Position numbers and translations under genes: made by a program
Shown: positions 29,232 to 38,800 of the stretch, piece after piece
Position numbering within the stretch: position 1 is the first letter of the stretch
How the letters are laid out: each line of letters opens with the position of its first letter
DNA from: CAVURS01 sp963834425
GTDB lineage: Bacteria; Actinomycetota; Actinomycetes; Actinomycetales; CAVURS01
Direction of reading: 5' to 3'
Assembly (NCBI GenBank): GCA_963834425.1
Contig: CAWIBR010000013.1
Coordinates: 1,054,001-1,118,000 of the forward strand
DNA length: 64,000 nt
Notes under the pieces: generated by a model
The model's database searches: none
What the model was told of the DNA's origin: nothing
The model's input: the letters and a program-made list of their open reading frames with translations, nothing else

Positions 29232-31580
29232 GTGGCCGAGGACGTCGCGACCAGCTCGCCCGAGCAGGCGAGCCAGGCGCCCCTGCCGCCCGCCCCGCCA
29301 CCGGAGGTCGGGAGCCGTCCGGCCAGCGCTCGGGTCCGCAACCGGCTGGCCCGGCTCGGCGGCCAGCGGCCGAACGCCAACCCGGTCCTGGACCCGCTCC
29401 TGCGGACGGTCCGGGCCAACCACCCCAAGCTGGACGTCAGCATCGTCGAGCGCGCCTACGCCGTCGCCGAACACTTCCACGAGGGCCAGCTGCGCAAGAG
29501 CGGCGACCCCTACATCACTCACCCGCTGGCCGTCGCGACCATCCTGGCCGAGCTGGGCATGACCGGGCCGACCCTGGCCGCCGCGCTGCTGCACGACACG
29601 GTGGAGGACACGGCGTACACGATCGACGGGGTCCGTAAGGACTTCGGCGAGGAGGTCGCCAAGCTGGTCGACGGCGTGACCAAGCTGGACAAGGTCAAGT
29701 ACGGCGACGCGGCCCAGTCCGAGACCGTTCGCAAGATGGTCGTGGCGATGGCCCAGGACATCCGGGTCCTGGTCATCAAGCTCGCCGACCGATTGCACAA
29801 CGCGCGCACCTGGCGCTACGTCTCGGTGGAGTCGGCCCAGCGCAAGGCGCGCGAGACGCTCGAGATCTACGCGCCGCTGGCCCACCGGCTGGGCATGAAC
29901 ACCATCAAGTGGGAGCTGGAGGACCTGTCCTTCGCCACGCTCTACCCCAAGGTCTACGACGAGATCGTCCGACTGGTCGCCGACCGCGCGCCGGCCCGTG
30001 AGGAGTACCTCGCCGTCGTGCGCGAGCAGGTCGGGGGAGACCTCGCGGCGGCCAAGATCAAGGCGACGATCACCGGTCGGCCCAAGCACTACTACTCCGT
30101 CTACCAGAAGATGATCGTCCGCGGCCGCGACTTCGAGGACATCTACGACCTGGTCGGCGTGCGGGTCCTGGTCGACTCGGTGCGCGACTGTTACGCCGCC
30201 TTGGGTGCCCTGCACGCGCGCTGGAACCCGGTCCCGGGCCGGTTCAAGGACTACATCGCGATGCCCAAGTTCAACATGTACCAGTCGCTGCACACGACGG
30301 TGATCGGTCCGGAGGGCAAGCCGGTCGAGATCCAGATCCGCAGCCACACCATGCACCGGCGGGCCGAGTTCGGGGTGGCGGCGCACTGGAAGTACAAGGA
30401 AGACCCGTCGGCTGCGCAGACGACGGCGCTGGTCGGCGGCGGCACCGAGCCGGAAAACGACATGGCCTGGCTGCGGCAGCTCCTCGACTGGCAGAAGGAG
30501 ACCTCGGACCCCGGGGAGTTCCTGGAGTCGTTGCGGTTCGAGATCAACGCGCGCGAGGTCTACGTCTTCTCACCCAAGGGTGATGTGACCGCATTGCCTT
30601 CTGGCGCAACGCCGGTCGACTTCGCCTACGCCGTGCACACCGAGGTTGGTCACCACTGCATCGGTGGCCGGGTCAACGGTCGCCTGGTGCCGCTGGAGAG
30701 CACTCTGCAGAACGGCGACGTCGTCGAGATCCTCACCTCCAAGGCGGCGACCGCGGGTCCGAGCCGCGACTGGCTGACGTTCGTCAAGAGCCCGCGGGCC
30801 CGCAACAAGATCCGCCAGTGGTTCTCCAAGGAGCGTCGCGAGGAAGCGATCGAGCAAGGCAAGGACGCCATCGCGAAGGCGATGCGCAAGCAGGGCCTGC
30901 CGATCCAGCGGCTGATGTCGCACGAGTCGCTGACCGCCCTGGCCGCCGAGCTCCGCTATCCCGATGTCTCGGCTTTGTATGCGGCAGTGGGGGATTCGCA
31001 CGTCTCGGCGCAGAGCGTCGTGTCTCGGCTGGTCCAGTCGCTAGGCGGCGAAGAGGGCACGACCGAGGACTTGGCCGAGGCCACGACCCCCACCCGGTCG
31101 CCGCGTCGGCACCGCAGCGGCGACCCGGGCGTCGTGGTCAAGGGCGTCGACGACCTGTGGGTCAAGCTGGCCCGCTGCTGCACGCCCGTGCCCGGCGATC
31201 CGATCATGGGCTTCGTCACCCGGGCCAATGGCGTCTCCGTGCACCGCGCCGACTGCTCCAACGTCGCGCCCCTGATGGCCCAGCCGGACCGCGTGGTCGA
31301 GGTCGAGTGGGCTCCGTCGGCGGCCACGGTCTTCCTGGTCCAGATCCAGGTCGAGGCGCTGGACCGCTCCCGGCTGCTGTCCGACGTCACGCGCGTGCTG
31401 TCCGACGCCCACGTCAACATCCTGTCGGCCAGCGTCCAGACGACCCGGGACCGGGTTGCGTTGTCCCGCTTCACATTCGAGATGGGGGACCCGGCCCACC
31501 TTGACCACGTCCTGGCCGCCGTACGCCGCGTGGACGGCGTCTTCGACGTCTACCGGATCACCGGCGGCCACGGCGCCTGA
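29232..31580 (+). CDS. relA: Bifunctional (p)ppGpp synthetase/hydrolase (Rel)
   Basis: Makes and degrades the stringent-response alarmone on starved ribosomes. 782 residues, full length. It has the HD hydrolase domain (THPLAVATILAELG, HDTVEDT), the synthetase domain (YYSVYQKMIVRGRDFEDIYD, KDYIAMPKFNMYQSLHT), TGS (VYVFSPKGDVTALPSGATPV), the Cys-containing zinc-finger-like region (LARCCTPVPGDPIMGF) and a C-terminal ACT domain. The HD motif and synthetase residues look intact, so both activities are expected. GTG 29232 has GGGAGG upstream; TAGACT at 29183-29188 is a likely -10 box. Confidence 0.97.
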   Translation: MAEDVATSSPEQASQAPLPPAPPPEVGSRPASARVRNRLARLGGQRPNANPVLDPLLRTVRANHPKLDVSIVERAYAVAEHFHEGQLRKSGDPYITHPLAVATILAELGMTGPTLAAALLHDTVEDTAYTIDGVRKDFGEEVAKLVDGVTKLDKVKYGDAAQSETVRKMVVAMAQDIRVLVIKLADRLHNARTWRYVSVESAQRKARETLEIYAPLAHRLGMNTIKWELEDLSFATLYPKVYDEIVRLVADRAPAREEYLAVVREQVGGDLAAAKIKATITGRPKHYYSVYQKMIVRGRDFEDIYDLVGVRVLVDSVRDCYAALGALHARWNPVPGRFKDYIAMPKFNMYQSLHTTVIGPEGKPVEIQIRSHTMHRRAEFGVAAHWKYKEDPSAAQTTALVGGGTEPENDMAWLRQLLDWQKETSDPGEFLESLRFEINAREVYVFSPKGDVTALPSGATPVDFAYAVHTEVGHHCIGGRVNGRLVPLESTLQNGDVVEILTSKAATAGPSRDWLTFVKSPRARNKIRQWFSKERREEAIEQGKDAIAKAMRKQGLPIQRLMSHESLTALAAELRYPDVSALYAAVGDSHVSAQSVVSRLVQSLGGEEGTTEDLAEATTPTRSPRRHRSGDPGVVVKGVDDLWVKLARCCTPVPGDPIMGFVTRANGVSVHRADCSNVAPLMAQPDRVVEVEWAPSAATVFLVQIQVEALDRSRLLSDVTRVLSDAHVNILSASVQTTRDRVALSRFTFEMGDPAHLDHVLAAVRRVDGVFDVYRITGGHGA

Positions 31581-31600
31581 CCGCTGGATGCTCCAGCGCG

Positions 31601-32854
31601 TCAGCCGCTGAACTCTTCCAGGGCTGAGCGGGCCTGCTCGAGCCAGGCGGTGCGGGCCTCGATCGAGGCTTCGGCGTCCGCGATGGCTTTGGCGTCGCCC
31701 TTGGCCTGGGCCTTCTCCAGCTTGATGTGTTGCGCGGCCAGCGCTTCCTCGAGCTGGTCGACGGCGCTCTGCGCGCGAGCCCGGCCTTCGGGGTTGGTGC
31801 GTTTCCAGCGCTCGTCCTCCGCGTCGCGCACGGCCTTCTCGACCCGCCGGATCCGCTGCTCGACCCGCTCGACGTCAGCGCGCGGGACCTTGCCGGCGAC
31901 TTCCCAGCGCTCCTGCACGTGACGCAGCGACTCCTTGGCCGCGGCCAGGTCCCGGATCGGCAGGATCGCCTCGGCCTCGACGAGGAGCGCCTCCTTCACC
32001 GCCAGGTTGGCCTTGAACTCCTCCTCCTCGGCGGACTGCACGGCGTTGCGCGCGGCGAAGAACGTGTCCTGGGCGGCCCGGAACCGTTGCCACAGCGCGT
32101 CGTCGTCCTTGCGGGACGCACGGCCGGCCGCCTTCCAGCGATCCATCAACCGCTTGTACGCCGCGGAGGTCGGCCCCCAGTCCTTGGAGGTGGACAGGGC
32201 CTCGGCCTCCTTGACCAACGCCTGCTTGGTCGTCTTGACCTCGCTCTGCACCGACTCCAGCTGCGCGAAGTGCTGGCGACGGTGCCGGTCGAACGTCGTC
32301 CGCGCGTGGCTGAACCGGTGCCACAGCTCCTCTTCGGGCCCGCGATCCAGCCGCGGGCCGTCCTTCTGCTGGAGCTTCCAGGCGTCGAACAGCTCGCGCA
32401 TCCGCTGCCCGTCGGTGCGCCACTGCACGCGCTCGACCGGGGTCGCAGCGATCTTCTCGGCCTCCTCGACGAGGGCAGCTCGGGCCTGGAGGTGCTCGGC
32501 TCGGACCGCAGCCTTCGCCGCCGAGGCCTCGGCCCGCTTCTCGCCGGCCCGGGCGGCCAGGGCGTCGACCCGAGTGGTCAGGGACGCGAGGTCGCCCACC
32601 ACGTTGGGCTCGGCGGTCGCCTCCCGCAGCCGCTTGATCCCGGCCTCGATGTCCCGGGTCGACATCTCGATGCCGTTGAGCCGCTGGGCGAACAGCGAGA
32701 TCTGGGCGCTGATGTCGTCGTACTTGCGGCTGAAGTAGGCGAGCGCCTCTTCCGGTGTTGCGCCCGGGTAGGACCCAACTGCCCGCTCGCCGTCGGCCGT
32801 CCGCACGAAGACGGTGCCGTCCTCGCCGACCCGGCCGTAGTCGTCAGCCGTCAT
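31601..32854 (-). CDS. DUF349-domain protein
   Basis: 417 residues, almost entirely helical and highly charged. It contains repeated DUF349 units of about 75 residues (for example DAWKLQQKDGP to FSHARTTFDRHR, and WKAAGRASRKDDDALWQRF). ATG 32854 (MTADDYGRVG) has AGGTGG 5 bases upstream and is preferred to GTG 32863. The biochemical role is unknown. It is convergent with relA and follows the cyclophilin gene on the same strand with 9 bases between them. Confidence 0.9.
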   Translation of the reverse strand: MTADDYGRVGEDGTVFVRTADGERAVGSYPGATPEEALAYFSRKYDDISAQISLFAQRLNGIEMSTRDIEAGIKRLREATAEPNVVGDLASLTTRVDALAARAGEKRAEASAAKAAVRAEHLQARAALVEEAEKIAATPVERVQWRTDGQRMRELFDAWKLQQKDGPRLDRGPEEELWHRFSHARTTFDRHRRQHFAQLESVQSEVKTTKQALVKEAEALSTSKDWGPTSAAYKRLMDRWKAAGRASRKDDDALWQRFRAAQDTFFAARNAVQSAEEEEFKANLAVKEALLVEAEAILPIRDLAAAKESLRHVQERWEVAGKVPRADVERVEQRIRRVEKAVRDAEDERWKRTNPEGRARAQSAVDQLEEALAAQHIKLEKAQAKGDAKAIADAEASIEARTAWLEQARSALEEFSG

Positions 32855-32863
32855 GGCAGCCAC

Positions 32864-33655
32864 CTACTTCACGCTCACCGAGGTGATGTTGATCGGGATC
32901 TTGGGGGCCCCGTCGCCCTGCGGGTTGGCCCCGCCCGCGGCCACGTCCAGCACCACCTGCGACCCCGAGGTGACCGTCCCGAAGATCGAGTAGCCGCCGC
33001 CCGTCGTGGGCAGCGTGCTGTCCTGGTAGACGATGAAGAACTGGCTGCCGTTGGACTTCGGGTCGCTGGTCCGGGCCATCGCGATCGTCCCCGCGGGGTA
33101 GGTGCCGGCCTTCGGGGCGTTCTCGATCCCGAAGCCGTAACCCGGGCCGCCATTGCCGGTGCCGGTCGGGTCACCACACTGCAGTACGTACAGCCCGGAT
33201 GTCGTCACCCGGTGGCAGGTGGTGTTGTCGAAGAACCCCTTGCGGGCCAGGAAGATGAACGAGGAGACCGTCTGCGGCGCCTTCTGGCCGTCGAGCAGGA
33301 AGGTCATCGTGCCGCAGGTGGTCTTGACCGTCGCGGTCCAGCTCCGGTGCGCGGCCAAGCTGGCCGGCGGCGGGGCCTTGAACTGCTGAGGCTTGGCCAC
33401 GGTGGCCGGGGTGACCTTGGCGCAGGCGGACGCGGGCGTCGCGCTCGGCGCGGAGCTGGCGCTCGTGGACTTCTTGTTGGACGAGCCGGTCCACTTGGAC
33501 AACCCGAACACGCCGAGGATCACCAAGACGATCGCAAAGGATGCGCCGATGATCTGGGCTCGGGTTCGCCGGGCCTGTTGCCGCTGCGCCAGGTTGGCCT
33601 GGCGTTTGACGTATCGTCGCTTGGCGCGGGCCCGGTCGCGGGCGTTGGGCGACAC
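32864..33655 (-). CDS. ppiB: Membrane-anchored cyclophilin-type peptidyl-prolyl isomerase
   Basis: Catalyses cis-trans isomerisation of X-Pro bonds, here probably on exported proteins. 263 residues: a basic N-terminus rich in Arg/Lys, one membrane helix (IIGASFAIVLVILGVFGLSKW), a Ser/Ala linker, then the cyclophilin domain with NTTCHRV, GTIAMARTSDPKSNGSQFFI and YSIFGTVTSGSQVV. The same relA/ppiB/MBL/hisS neighbourhood occurs in M. tuberculosis (Rv2583c-Rv2580c). Confidence 0.93.
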   Translation of the reverse strand: MSPNARDRARAKRRYVKRQANLAQRQQARRTRAQIIGASFAIVLVILGVFGLSKWTGSSNKKSTSASSAPSATPASACAKVTPATVAKPQQFKAPPPASLAAHRSWTATVKTTCGTMTFLLDGQKAPQTVSSFIFLARKGFFDNTTCHRVTTSGLYVLQCGDPTGTGNGGPGYGFGIENAPKAGTYPAGTIAMARTSDPKSNGSQFFIVYQDSTLPTTGGGYSIFGTVTSGSQVVLDVAAGGANPQGDGAPKIPINITSVSVK

Positions 33656-33839
33656 GTCGCCTCCTCTGGTGTTCGGTGCTGGTCTTCAGCGCTGGGTCTA
33701 CGGGGCTGGCTCGCCGGCGATGGCAGGACAACCGCGTCAGTGTAGGCAAGCAACCGGGCATGTTGCCTGAACGTCCAGGTCACGAACTGGACTCGGCTGC
33801 ACGCTGAGCCGAGCGATCGGCACTGGATAGGCTCCCTGG

Positions 33840-34559
33840 GTGCTGCTTCTGGGCTTCCCGTCGACCGTCTTCTCGACCAACTGCTACGTCGTAGCGCCTG
33901 CGGCCGGCGAGGAGTGCCTGATCGTCGACCCAGGCATCGAGATCGAACAGCAGCTGGCCGACGTGCTGCGCGAGCACCGGCTCCGGCCGGCGGCGGTGCT
34001 GCTGACCCATGGCCACATCGACCATGTCTACTCGGTGACGCCGGTCTGCGGTGGGTACGGCGTGGCCGCGCGAATCCACCCCGACGACCGTTACCGGCTG
34101 GTGGACCCGCTGGGCGACCTGGACCCCGGCTTGGTGGCGATGCTCGAGCAGCAGTTCGGCCGGGCCGCGACCTGGCAGGAGCCCTCCGAGGTGATCGAGA
34201 TCGACGGCACCGCCCGACTCCAGATCGCGGGGCTGGACATCGGCGTCCGGCACGCACCCGGCCACACCGAGGGCTCGGTGCTGTTCGACCTGCCCGGTCT
34301 GCCGGACGGGCTGCCGGACCGTACGCCGAGTGGTGAGCTCTCAGCGACGATGCTCAGCGGGGACGTGCTCTTCGCCGGGAGCATCGGCCGCTACGACAGC
34401 AAGGGCGGCGACGCGGCGGCCATGCGTCGTACGCTGCGCGACGTCGTGCTCCCGTTGCCGGACGATCTGCTGGTCCTGCCCGGGCACGGCCCGGCGACCA
34501 CGATGGCCCGCGAGCGCGCAACCAACCCGTACCTGCTCGACCTCGGGCTCGTGGCGTGA
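33840..34559 (+). CDS. MBL-fold hydrolase, glyoxalase II-like
   Basis: 239 residues of the metallo-beta-lactamase fold. The metal-binding motif is LTHGHIDHVYSV (HxHxDH). HAPGHTEGSVLF carries the third histidine, LSGDVLFAGSIGRYD the bridging aspartate and VLPGHGPATT the last. Family members include hydroxyacylglutathione hydrolases and other thioesterases; the physiological substrate is unknown. GTG 33840 lies 6 bases after a TAGGCT box (33828-33833), so the transcript is probably leaderless. The stop overlaps the hisS GTG. Confidence 0.9.
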   Translation: MLLLGFPSTVFSTNCYVVAPAAGEECLIVDPGIEIEQQLADVLREHRLRPAAVLLTHGHIDHVYSVTPVCGGYGVAARIHPDDRYRLVDPLGDLDPGLVAMLEQQFGRAATWQEPSEVIEIDGTARLQIAGLDIGVRHAPGHTEGSVLFDLPGLPDGLPDRTPSGELSATMLSGDVLFAGSIGRYDSKGGDAAAMRRTLRDVVLPLPDDLLVLPGHGPATTMARERATNPYLLDLGLVA

Positions 34560-35994
34560 GTCGCAGCGAGCGACCCACGCCGCTGTCCGGGTTCCCCGAG
34601 TGGCTGCCGGGGGAGCGGATGATCGAGCAGCGGGTTGAAGCCCAGCTGCGCCGGACCTTCGAGCTGGCCGGCTTTGCGCCACTGGAGACCCGCGCGGTGG
34701 AGCCGCTGGCTCAGCTCTTGCGCAAGGGGGAGATCGACAAGGAGGTCTACGTCGTCCGCCGGCTGCACGCCGACGACACCAGCAGCGACAGGGGTGGCGA
34801 CAGGGGTGGCGAGCCCGATGCGGACGCGCTGGCCCTGCACTTCGACCTGACCGTGCCGTTCGCCCGGTTCGTGCTGGAGAATGCCGGCAAGCTCGAGTTC
34901 CCGTTCCGGCGCTACCAGATCCAGAAGGCCTGGCGCGGTGAGCGGCCGCAAGAGGGCCGCTACCGGGAGTTCCGGCAGGCCGACATCGACGTGGTTGGAC
35001 GGGACACCCTCGCCTTCCACCACGACGTCGAGATCGCGCAGGTGATGGCCGAGGCCCTGTCCGCGCTGCCGGTGCCGCCGATCACGATCCAGCTCAACAA
35101 CCGGCGGCTGATCCAGGGGTTCTACGAAGGTCTGGGCGCCCCCGACATCGCGGCCGTGATGCGCGCCGTCGACAAGATCGACAAGGTCGGACCGGCCGGC
35201 GTGCGCGCGATCCTGGTCGACGACGAGGGCCTGAGCGGCGCGGTCGCGGATGCCTGCCTGGCGCTGGCCGAGATCGCCACCACCGACGGGTCGTTCGTGG
35301 ACCGCGTCCGGTCCTTGGGCGTCACCAGCGAGCTGCTCGACCAAGGCCTGCACGAGCTGGCCCAGGTCTTCGAGGGCGCCGCCGAGGCGGCCTCGGACCG
35401 AGTCACGGTCGTGGCCGATCTGCGCATCGCCCGAGGGCTGGACTACTACACGGGCACGGTCTACGAGACCCAGATGCAGGGCTTCGAATCGCTCGGCTCG
35501 ATCTGCTCAGGCGGTCGCTACGACTCGCTCGCCAGCGACGGCCGGACGACCTATCCCGGTGTCGGCATCTCGTTCGGCGTTACCCGCACCCTCGGGCCGC
35601 TCTTCGCCCGGGGTCTGATCGCAGCGAGCCGGCCCACGCCGACCTGCGTCCTGGTCGTGGTGCCGGACGAGGACCAGCGCCCGCGCCAGCCAAGCGGTCG
35701 CCGCGGGCGCTGCGCTCCCGCGGCATCGCGACCGAGGTGTCGCCGTCCGCGACCAAGTACGGCAAGCAGATCCGGTACGCCGAGCGGCGGGGCATCCCGT
35801 TCGTCTGGTTTCCAGCCGGCGCAACGCAATCCGGCGTCGACGAGGTCCGCGACATCCGCTCCGGCGAGCAGGTGGCGGCCGAGGCCGGCGCGTGGTCGCC
35901 ACCGGCGGCCGACCTGGAGCCCGCCCTGGTGGCGAGCTCGGGCGGCCCCGACAGCTCGGACGGTCCGGACGGCGGGCCAGGCTCAGTCGAGTAG
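34556..35994 (+). CDS. hisS: Histidyl-tRNA synthetase, two apparent frameshifts
   Basis: Charges tRNA-His. Class II motif 2 (FRRYQIQKAWRGERPQEGRY), the histidine-binding RGLDYYTGTVYE and motif 3 (YPGVGISFGVTR) are present, followed by the anticodon-binding domain (KYGKQIRYAERRGIPFVWF). Near 35678 CCC must be CC (EDQRRASQAVAA) and near 35705 GGG must be GG (ALRSRGIATEVS) to join the parts. GTG 34556 overlaps the MBL stop. The last 12 bases overlap the convergent cyclodeaminase-like gene. As an essential gene with two same-sign shifts, it argues for sequence error. Confidence 0.93.
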
Positions 35995-36924
35995 GGCGGC
36001 GACGACCCGCGAGGCCACGGCGGCGTCGACGGCGCCGATCCCGGTCAGGTCGGCGATCGTGATGTCGCCGGCCGATCGCCGTACGCCGGATCGCAGGACG
36101 TCGCCCACGGCGATGTCGGCATCGGCTCCCACCACGCCCGCTCGCACGGCCTGACCGAAGTCTCCGTGGTGCAGACACTGGTCGTGGTCGTCGGTCGCGA
36201 TGACCGCGGCCCGGGCGAAGAGCGAGGCGGGCAGCTCGTTCTTGTGCGGCATGTCGGTGCCGATCCCGGTGACGTGGGCGCCGGGCTGCACGTCCTCGGC
36301 GGCCAGGACCGGCACCGTCGCGGGCGTCGTCGTGATCACGATGTCGGCCGCGGCCGACTCGGCCGCCGATGCGGGCTGCGCGGCCAGACCGTGTCCGGCC
36401 AACCGCTCGCACAGGGCCGCCGCCCGGCCCACGTCGCGGCCGTGGACCAGCACCGCGTTCACTGGCCGGAGCAGGGCCAGCCAGGCGACCTGCAGCTCCG
36501 CCTGCTCGCCCGTGCCGAAGACCCCGACGGTCGCGGCCTCGGGTCGGGCCATCGCGTCCGAGACGAGGGCTCCGGCGGCCGCCGTGCGCCAGGCGGTCAG
36601 CCGGCCGCCGTCGTCGAGGATCGCTCGCACCTGACCGGTCGTCGCGCTCAGCACGACGACCAGGCCGTGGTTGGTGGGTAGCCCACGCTCGGCGTTGCGA
36701 TAGGAGCCGGAGGCGATCTTGACCGCGAAGTCGTCGGCGCCCTGGACCCAGCCGGCCTTCACGTGGCAGTCGGCGTCGCTCTCGGGGAAAGCCAGGTGGA
36801 TCGGCGGCGGGACGGTGGTGCGTCCCTCGGCGTGGGCGATCAGCGCACCGCGCACCGTGTCCAGGATGTCGTGGGGCTGCACGGTCGCCTCGATCGCGGC
36901 CAGGTCCAGCACCGGGATGGTCAC
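35983..36924 (-). CDS. Ornithine cyclodeaminase/mu-crystallin family protein
   Basis: 313 residues with an NAD(P)-binding Rossmann motif (VGVFGTGEQAELQ) and family blocks AGWVQGADDFAVKIASGSY, RAILDDGGRLTAWRTAA and HVTGIGTDMPHKNELP. Family members are ornithine cyclodeaminases, alanine dehydrogenases or imino-acid (ketimine) reductases; the sequence alone does not decide. GTG 36924 overlaps the stop of the aminotransferase gene (GTGA), so the two are translationally coupled and probably act in one pathway. Confidence 0.88.
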   Translation of the reverse strand: MTIPVLDLAAIEATVQPHDILDTVRGALIAHAEGRTTVPPPIHLAFPESDADCHVKAGWVQGADDFAVKIASGSYRNAERGLPTNHGLVVVLSATTGQVRAILDDGGRLTAWRTAAAGALVSDAMARPEAATVGVFGTGEQAELQVAWLALLRPVNAVLVHGRDVGRAAALCERLAGHGLAAQPASAAESAAADIVITTTPATVPVLAAEDVQPGAHVTGIGTDMPHKNELPASLFARAAVIATDDHDQCLHHGDFGQAVRAGVVGADADIAVGDVLRSGVRRSAGDITIADLTGIGAVDAAVASRVVAALLD

Positions 36925-38090
36925 GATCGGGCTCGCAGCCAGTCCGCGAAGACCGCCAGCGCCGGCTCGGGATCGAGCCGGCCGACGCCGACCCGGAAAT
37001 GGTCCGGGGGAGTGGGGGTCAGCTCGGAGGCGTAGATGCTCGCCGGCAGCACCAGCACGCCGGTCTGCTCGACCAGCTCGGCGCAGAACCTCTCGACTCC
37101 GTTCTCGCTGCTCCCACCGGCCCCGCTGCTCTCGCCGCCTGGACCGAGATAGCGCGGGTAGGCCACGCAACCGCCGTCCGGCGGCGCCCACTCGAACCAG
37201 TCGGCGAACTCGGCGAAGAACGCGTCGAAGGCCGGCAGGTTGGCCGCGATGATCCCGCGATTTCGCTCGATGATCTGCTCGCGCGCCTTCAGGGCGATCC
37301 GGGCCAGGATCTCGCTCGGTGCCGCGTTGCAGATCGTCGTGTAGTGCTTGGCCCGCTCCAGTTGGCTGCGAATCTCCCTGTCCTGACACACGATCCAGCC
37401 GATGCGCAGCCCGGGCAGCCCCATGGACTTGGACATCACGTTGAGCGACAACGCCCTCGGTGACAGGTCGGCCGCCTGGACCAAGGTGCGGTCCGGGTCA
37501 CGCTCGAGTCCGCGGTAGACCTCGTCGCTGAAGAGACGGATCGAGCGCTCGTCGCAGATCTGGGCCAGGCGCGCCCACTCCTCGCCGTCGATGACCTTGC
37601 CGGTCGGGTTGTTGGGGAAGTTCACCGAGACGACCTTGGTGTTCGGCCGCAGCGCCGCCACGACGTCGTCCAGGTCGAGGGCCCAGCCCTGATCGCGCTG
37701 CAGCGCAACGCCGGTGACCTCGCACAGGGAGAGCGGCACGGTCTCGGCGGCCTGGTAGTTCGGCGTCACGACCACCGCGTGGTCGTCGCGCCCGAGCAGG
37801 ACCTGCATGGCCAGATAGAGACCCTCCTCGGCGCCCGCGAAGCAGATCACGTCGTCCGGCTCGGCCGTCTCGTAGGTCGCGGCGATGGCCGCGCGCAGCG
37901 CCGGGTCGCCGAAGGTCTCGGTGTAGCCGAAGGACAGCGACTCCCAGGCCTCGCGGTCGGCGTCGTCGGCCAGGGCGAGCAGATCGGTCATCGACATGGT
38001 CTGGGCGTCGGATGCGGTCAGGTGGTAGCGAGCCGTGAACTCCCACCGCGAGAAGTACGTTTCGAGCCGGAAGTCAGGAAGACGAGTCAC
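36921..38090 (-). CDS. PLP-dependent class I/II aminotransferase
   Basis: 389 residues. Fold-type I features are FAGAEEGLYLAMQVLL, NFPNNPTGKVI, the SDEVYRGLE aspartate and the PLP lysine in NVMSKSMGLPGLRIGW. The first 25 residues (FRLETYFSRWEFTARYHL) match a family of uncharacterised aminotransferases. The product keto acid or imine may feed the overlapping cyclodeaminase-like enzyme, which is inference from coupling. The start ATG 38090 lies 22 bases from the AlkB-like gene end, so the three may be one transcript. Confidence 0.88.
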   Translation of the reverse strand: MTRLPDFRLETYFSRWEFTARYHLTASDAQTMSMTDLLALADDADREAWESLSFGYTETFGDPALRAAIAATYETAEPDDVICFAGAEEGLYLAMQVLLGRDDHAVVVTPNYQAAETVPLSLCEVTGVALQRDQGWALDLDDVVAALRPNTKVVSVNFPNNPTGKVIDGEEWARLAQICDERSIRLFSDEVYRGLERDPDRTLVQAADLSPRALSLNVMSKSMGLPGLRIGWIVCQDREIRSQLERAKHYTTICNAAPSEILARIALKAREQIIERNRGIIAANLPAFDAFFAEFADWFEWAPPDGGCVAYPRYLGPGGESSGAGGSSENGVERFCAELVEQTGVLVLPASIYASELTPTPPDHFRVGVGRLDPEPALAVFADWLRARS

Positions 38091-38111
38091 GACAGGACTC
38101 TAGGGCGCCAC

Positions 38112-38744
38112 TCAGCGAACCCCACGGGGTCGGAACTGGATGCTGATCCGCGGCCCGACCGCCTGGGCCGTCTTGGGCACGGCGTGCTCCCAGGTCCGCT
38201 GGCACGAGCCACCCATGACGACCAGGTCACCGTGACCGAGCATGAACCGGAGCGTCTCCCCGCCGCCGCGCGGTCGCAGCAGCAGCGCGCGAGGAGAGCC
38301 GACCGAGAGGATCGCCACCATGGTGTCCTCGGTCCGGCTGCGGCCGATCGTGTCACCGTGCCAGGCCACGCTGTCGCGACCGTCGCGGTAGAGGCACAAC
38401 CCCGCCGTCCGGAACGGTTCGCCGAGCTCGGCCGCGTAGTGGCGGCCGAGGGCGTCGCGCGCCTCGGTCAGCACCGGGCTGGGCAGCTCGGCCCCCTCGG
38501 CGTAGAACGCCAGCAGGCGCGGCACGTCGACCTCGCGGTCGTACATCTCGCGGCGCTCGGCCTGCCAGGGCACCTCGGCCGCCAGGTGGTCGAAGAGGGC
38601 GCTCGGCGCGCCGAGCCAACCCCGCCTCAGGTCGACCCAGGCCCCGCGGGTCAGCACCCGGCGCTGCACCGTCGGGCCCAACGCGCCCAGGGTCGGCTCG
38701 TCGGTCAGGTCGTCGATCAGCGAGGCCTGCAGGGTCACCGTCAT
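38112..38744 (-). CDS. AlkB-like 2-oxoglutarate/Fe(II) dioxygenase
   Basis: 210 residues. The iron-binding HxD is AWHGDTIG (His129, Asp131), the distal histidine is in TWEHAVPK, and the 2-oxoglutarate arginine is in RISIQFRP. AlkB enzymes remove alkyl groups from DNA or RNA bases by oxidative demethylation. ATG 38744 is used because upstream sequence in the frame belongs to the intergenic region. A LexA-like box lies 23-36 bases upstream, which supports a DNA-repair role. Confidence 0.88.
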   Translation of the reverse strand: MTVTLQASLIDDLTDEPTLGALGPTVQRRVLTRGAWVDLRRGWLGAPSALFDHLAAEVPWQAERREMYDREVDVPRLLAFYAEGAELPSPVLTEARDALGRHYAAELGEPFRTAGLCLYRDGRDSVAWHGDTIGRSRTEDTMVAILSVGSPRALLLRPRGGGETLRFMLGHGDLVVMGGSCQRTWEHAVPKTAQAVGPRISIQFRPRGVR

Positions 38745-38766
38745 GCCGGCGAGTGTACGCCGCGTT

Positions 38767-38780
38767 CGAACGTATGTTCT
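38767..38780. promoter_or_regulatory. LexA (SOS)-like box ahead of the AlkB-like gene
   Basis: CGAAC-GTAT-GTTCT matches the actinobacterial LexA consensus CGAAC-N4-GTTCG at all but the last base; with flanks it reads TCGAACGTATGTTCTA. It is 22 bases before the AlkB-like ATG on the minus strand, in the 56-base gap behind the CGNR gene. Confidence 0.7.
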
Positions 38781-38800
38781 AGTCCCGCGCTGCGCGCGCC

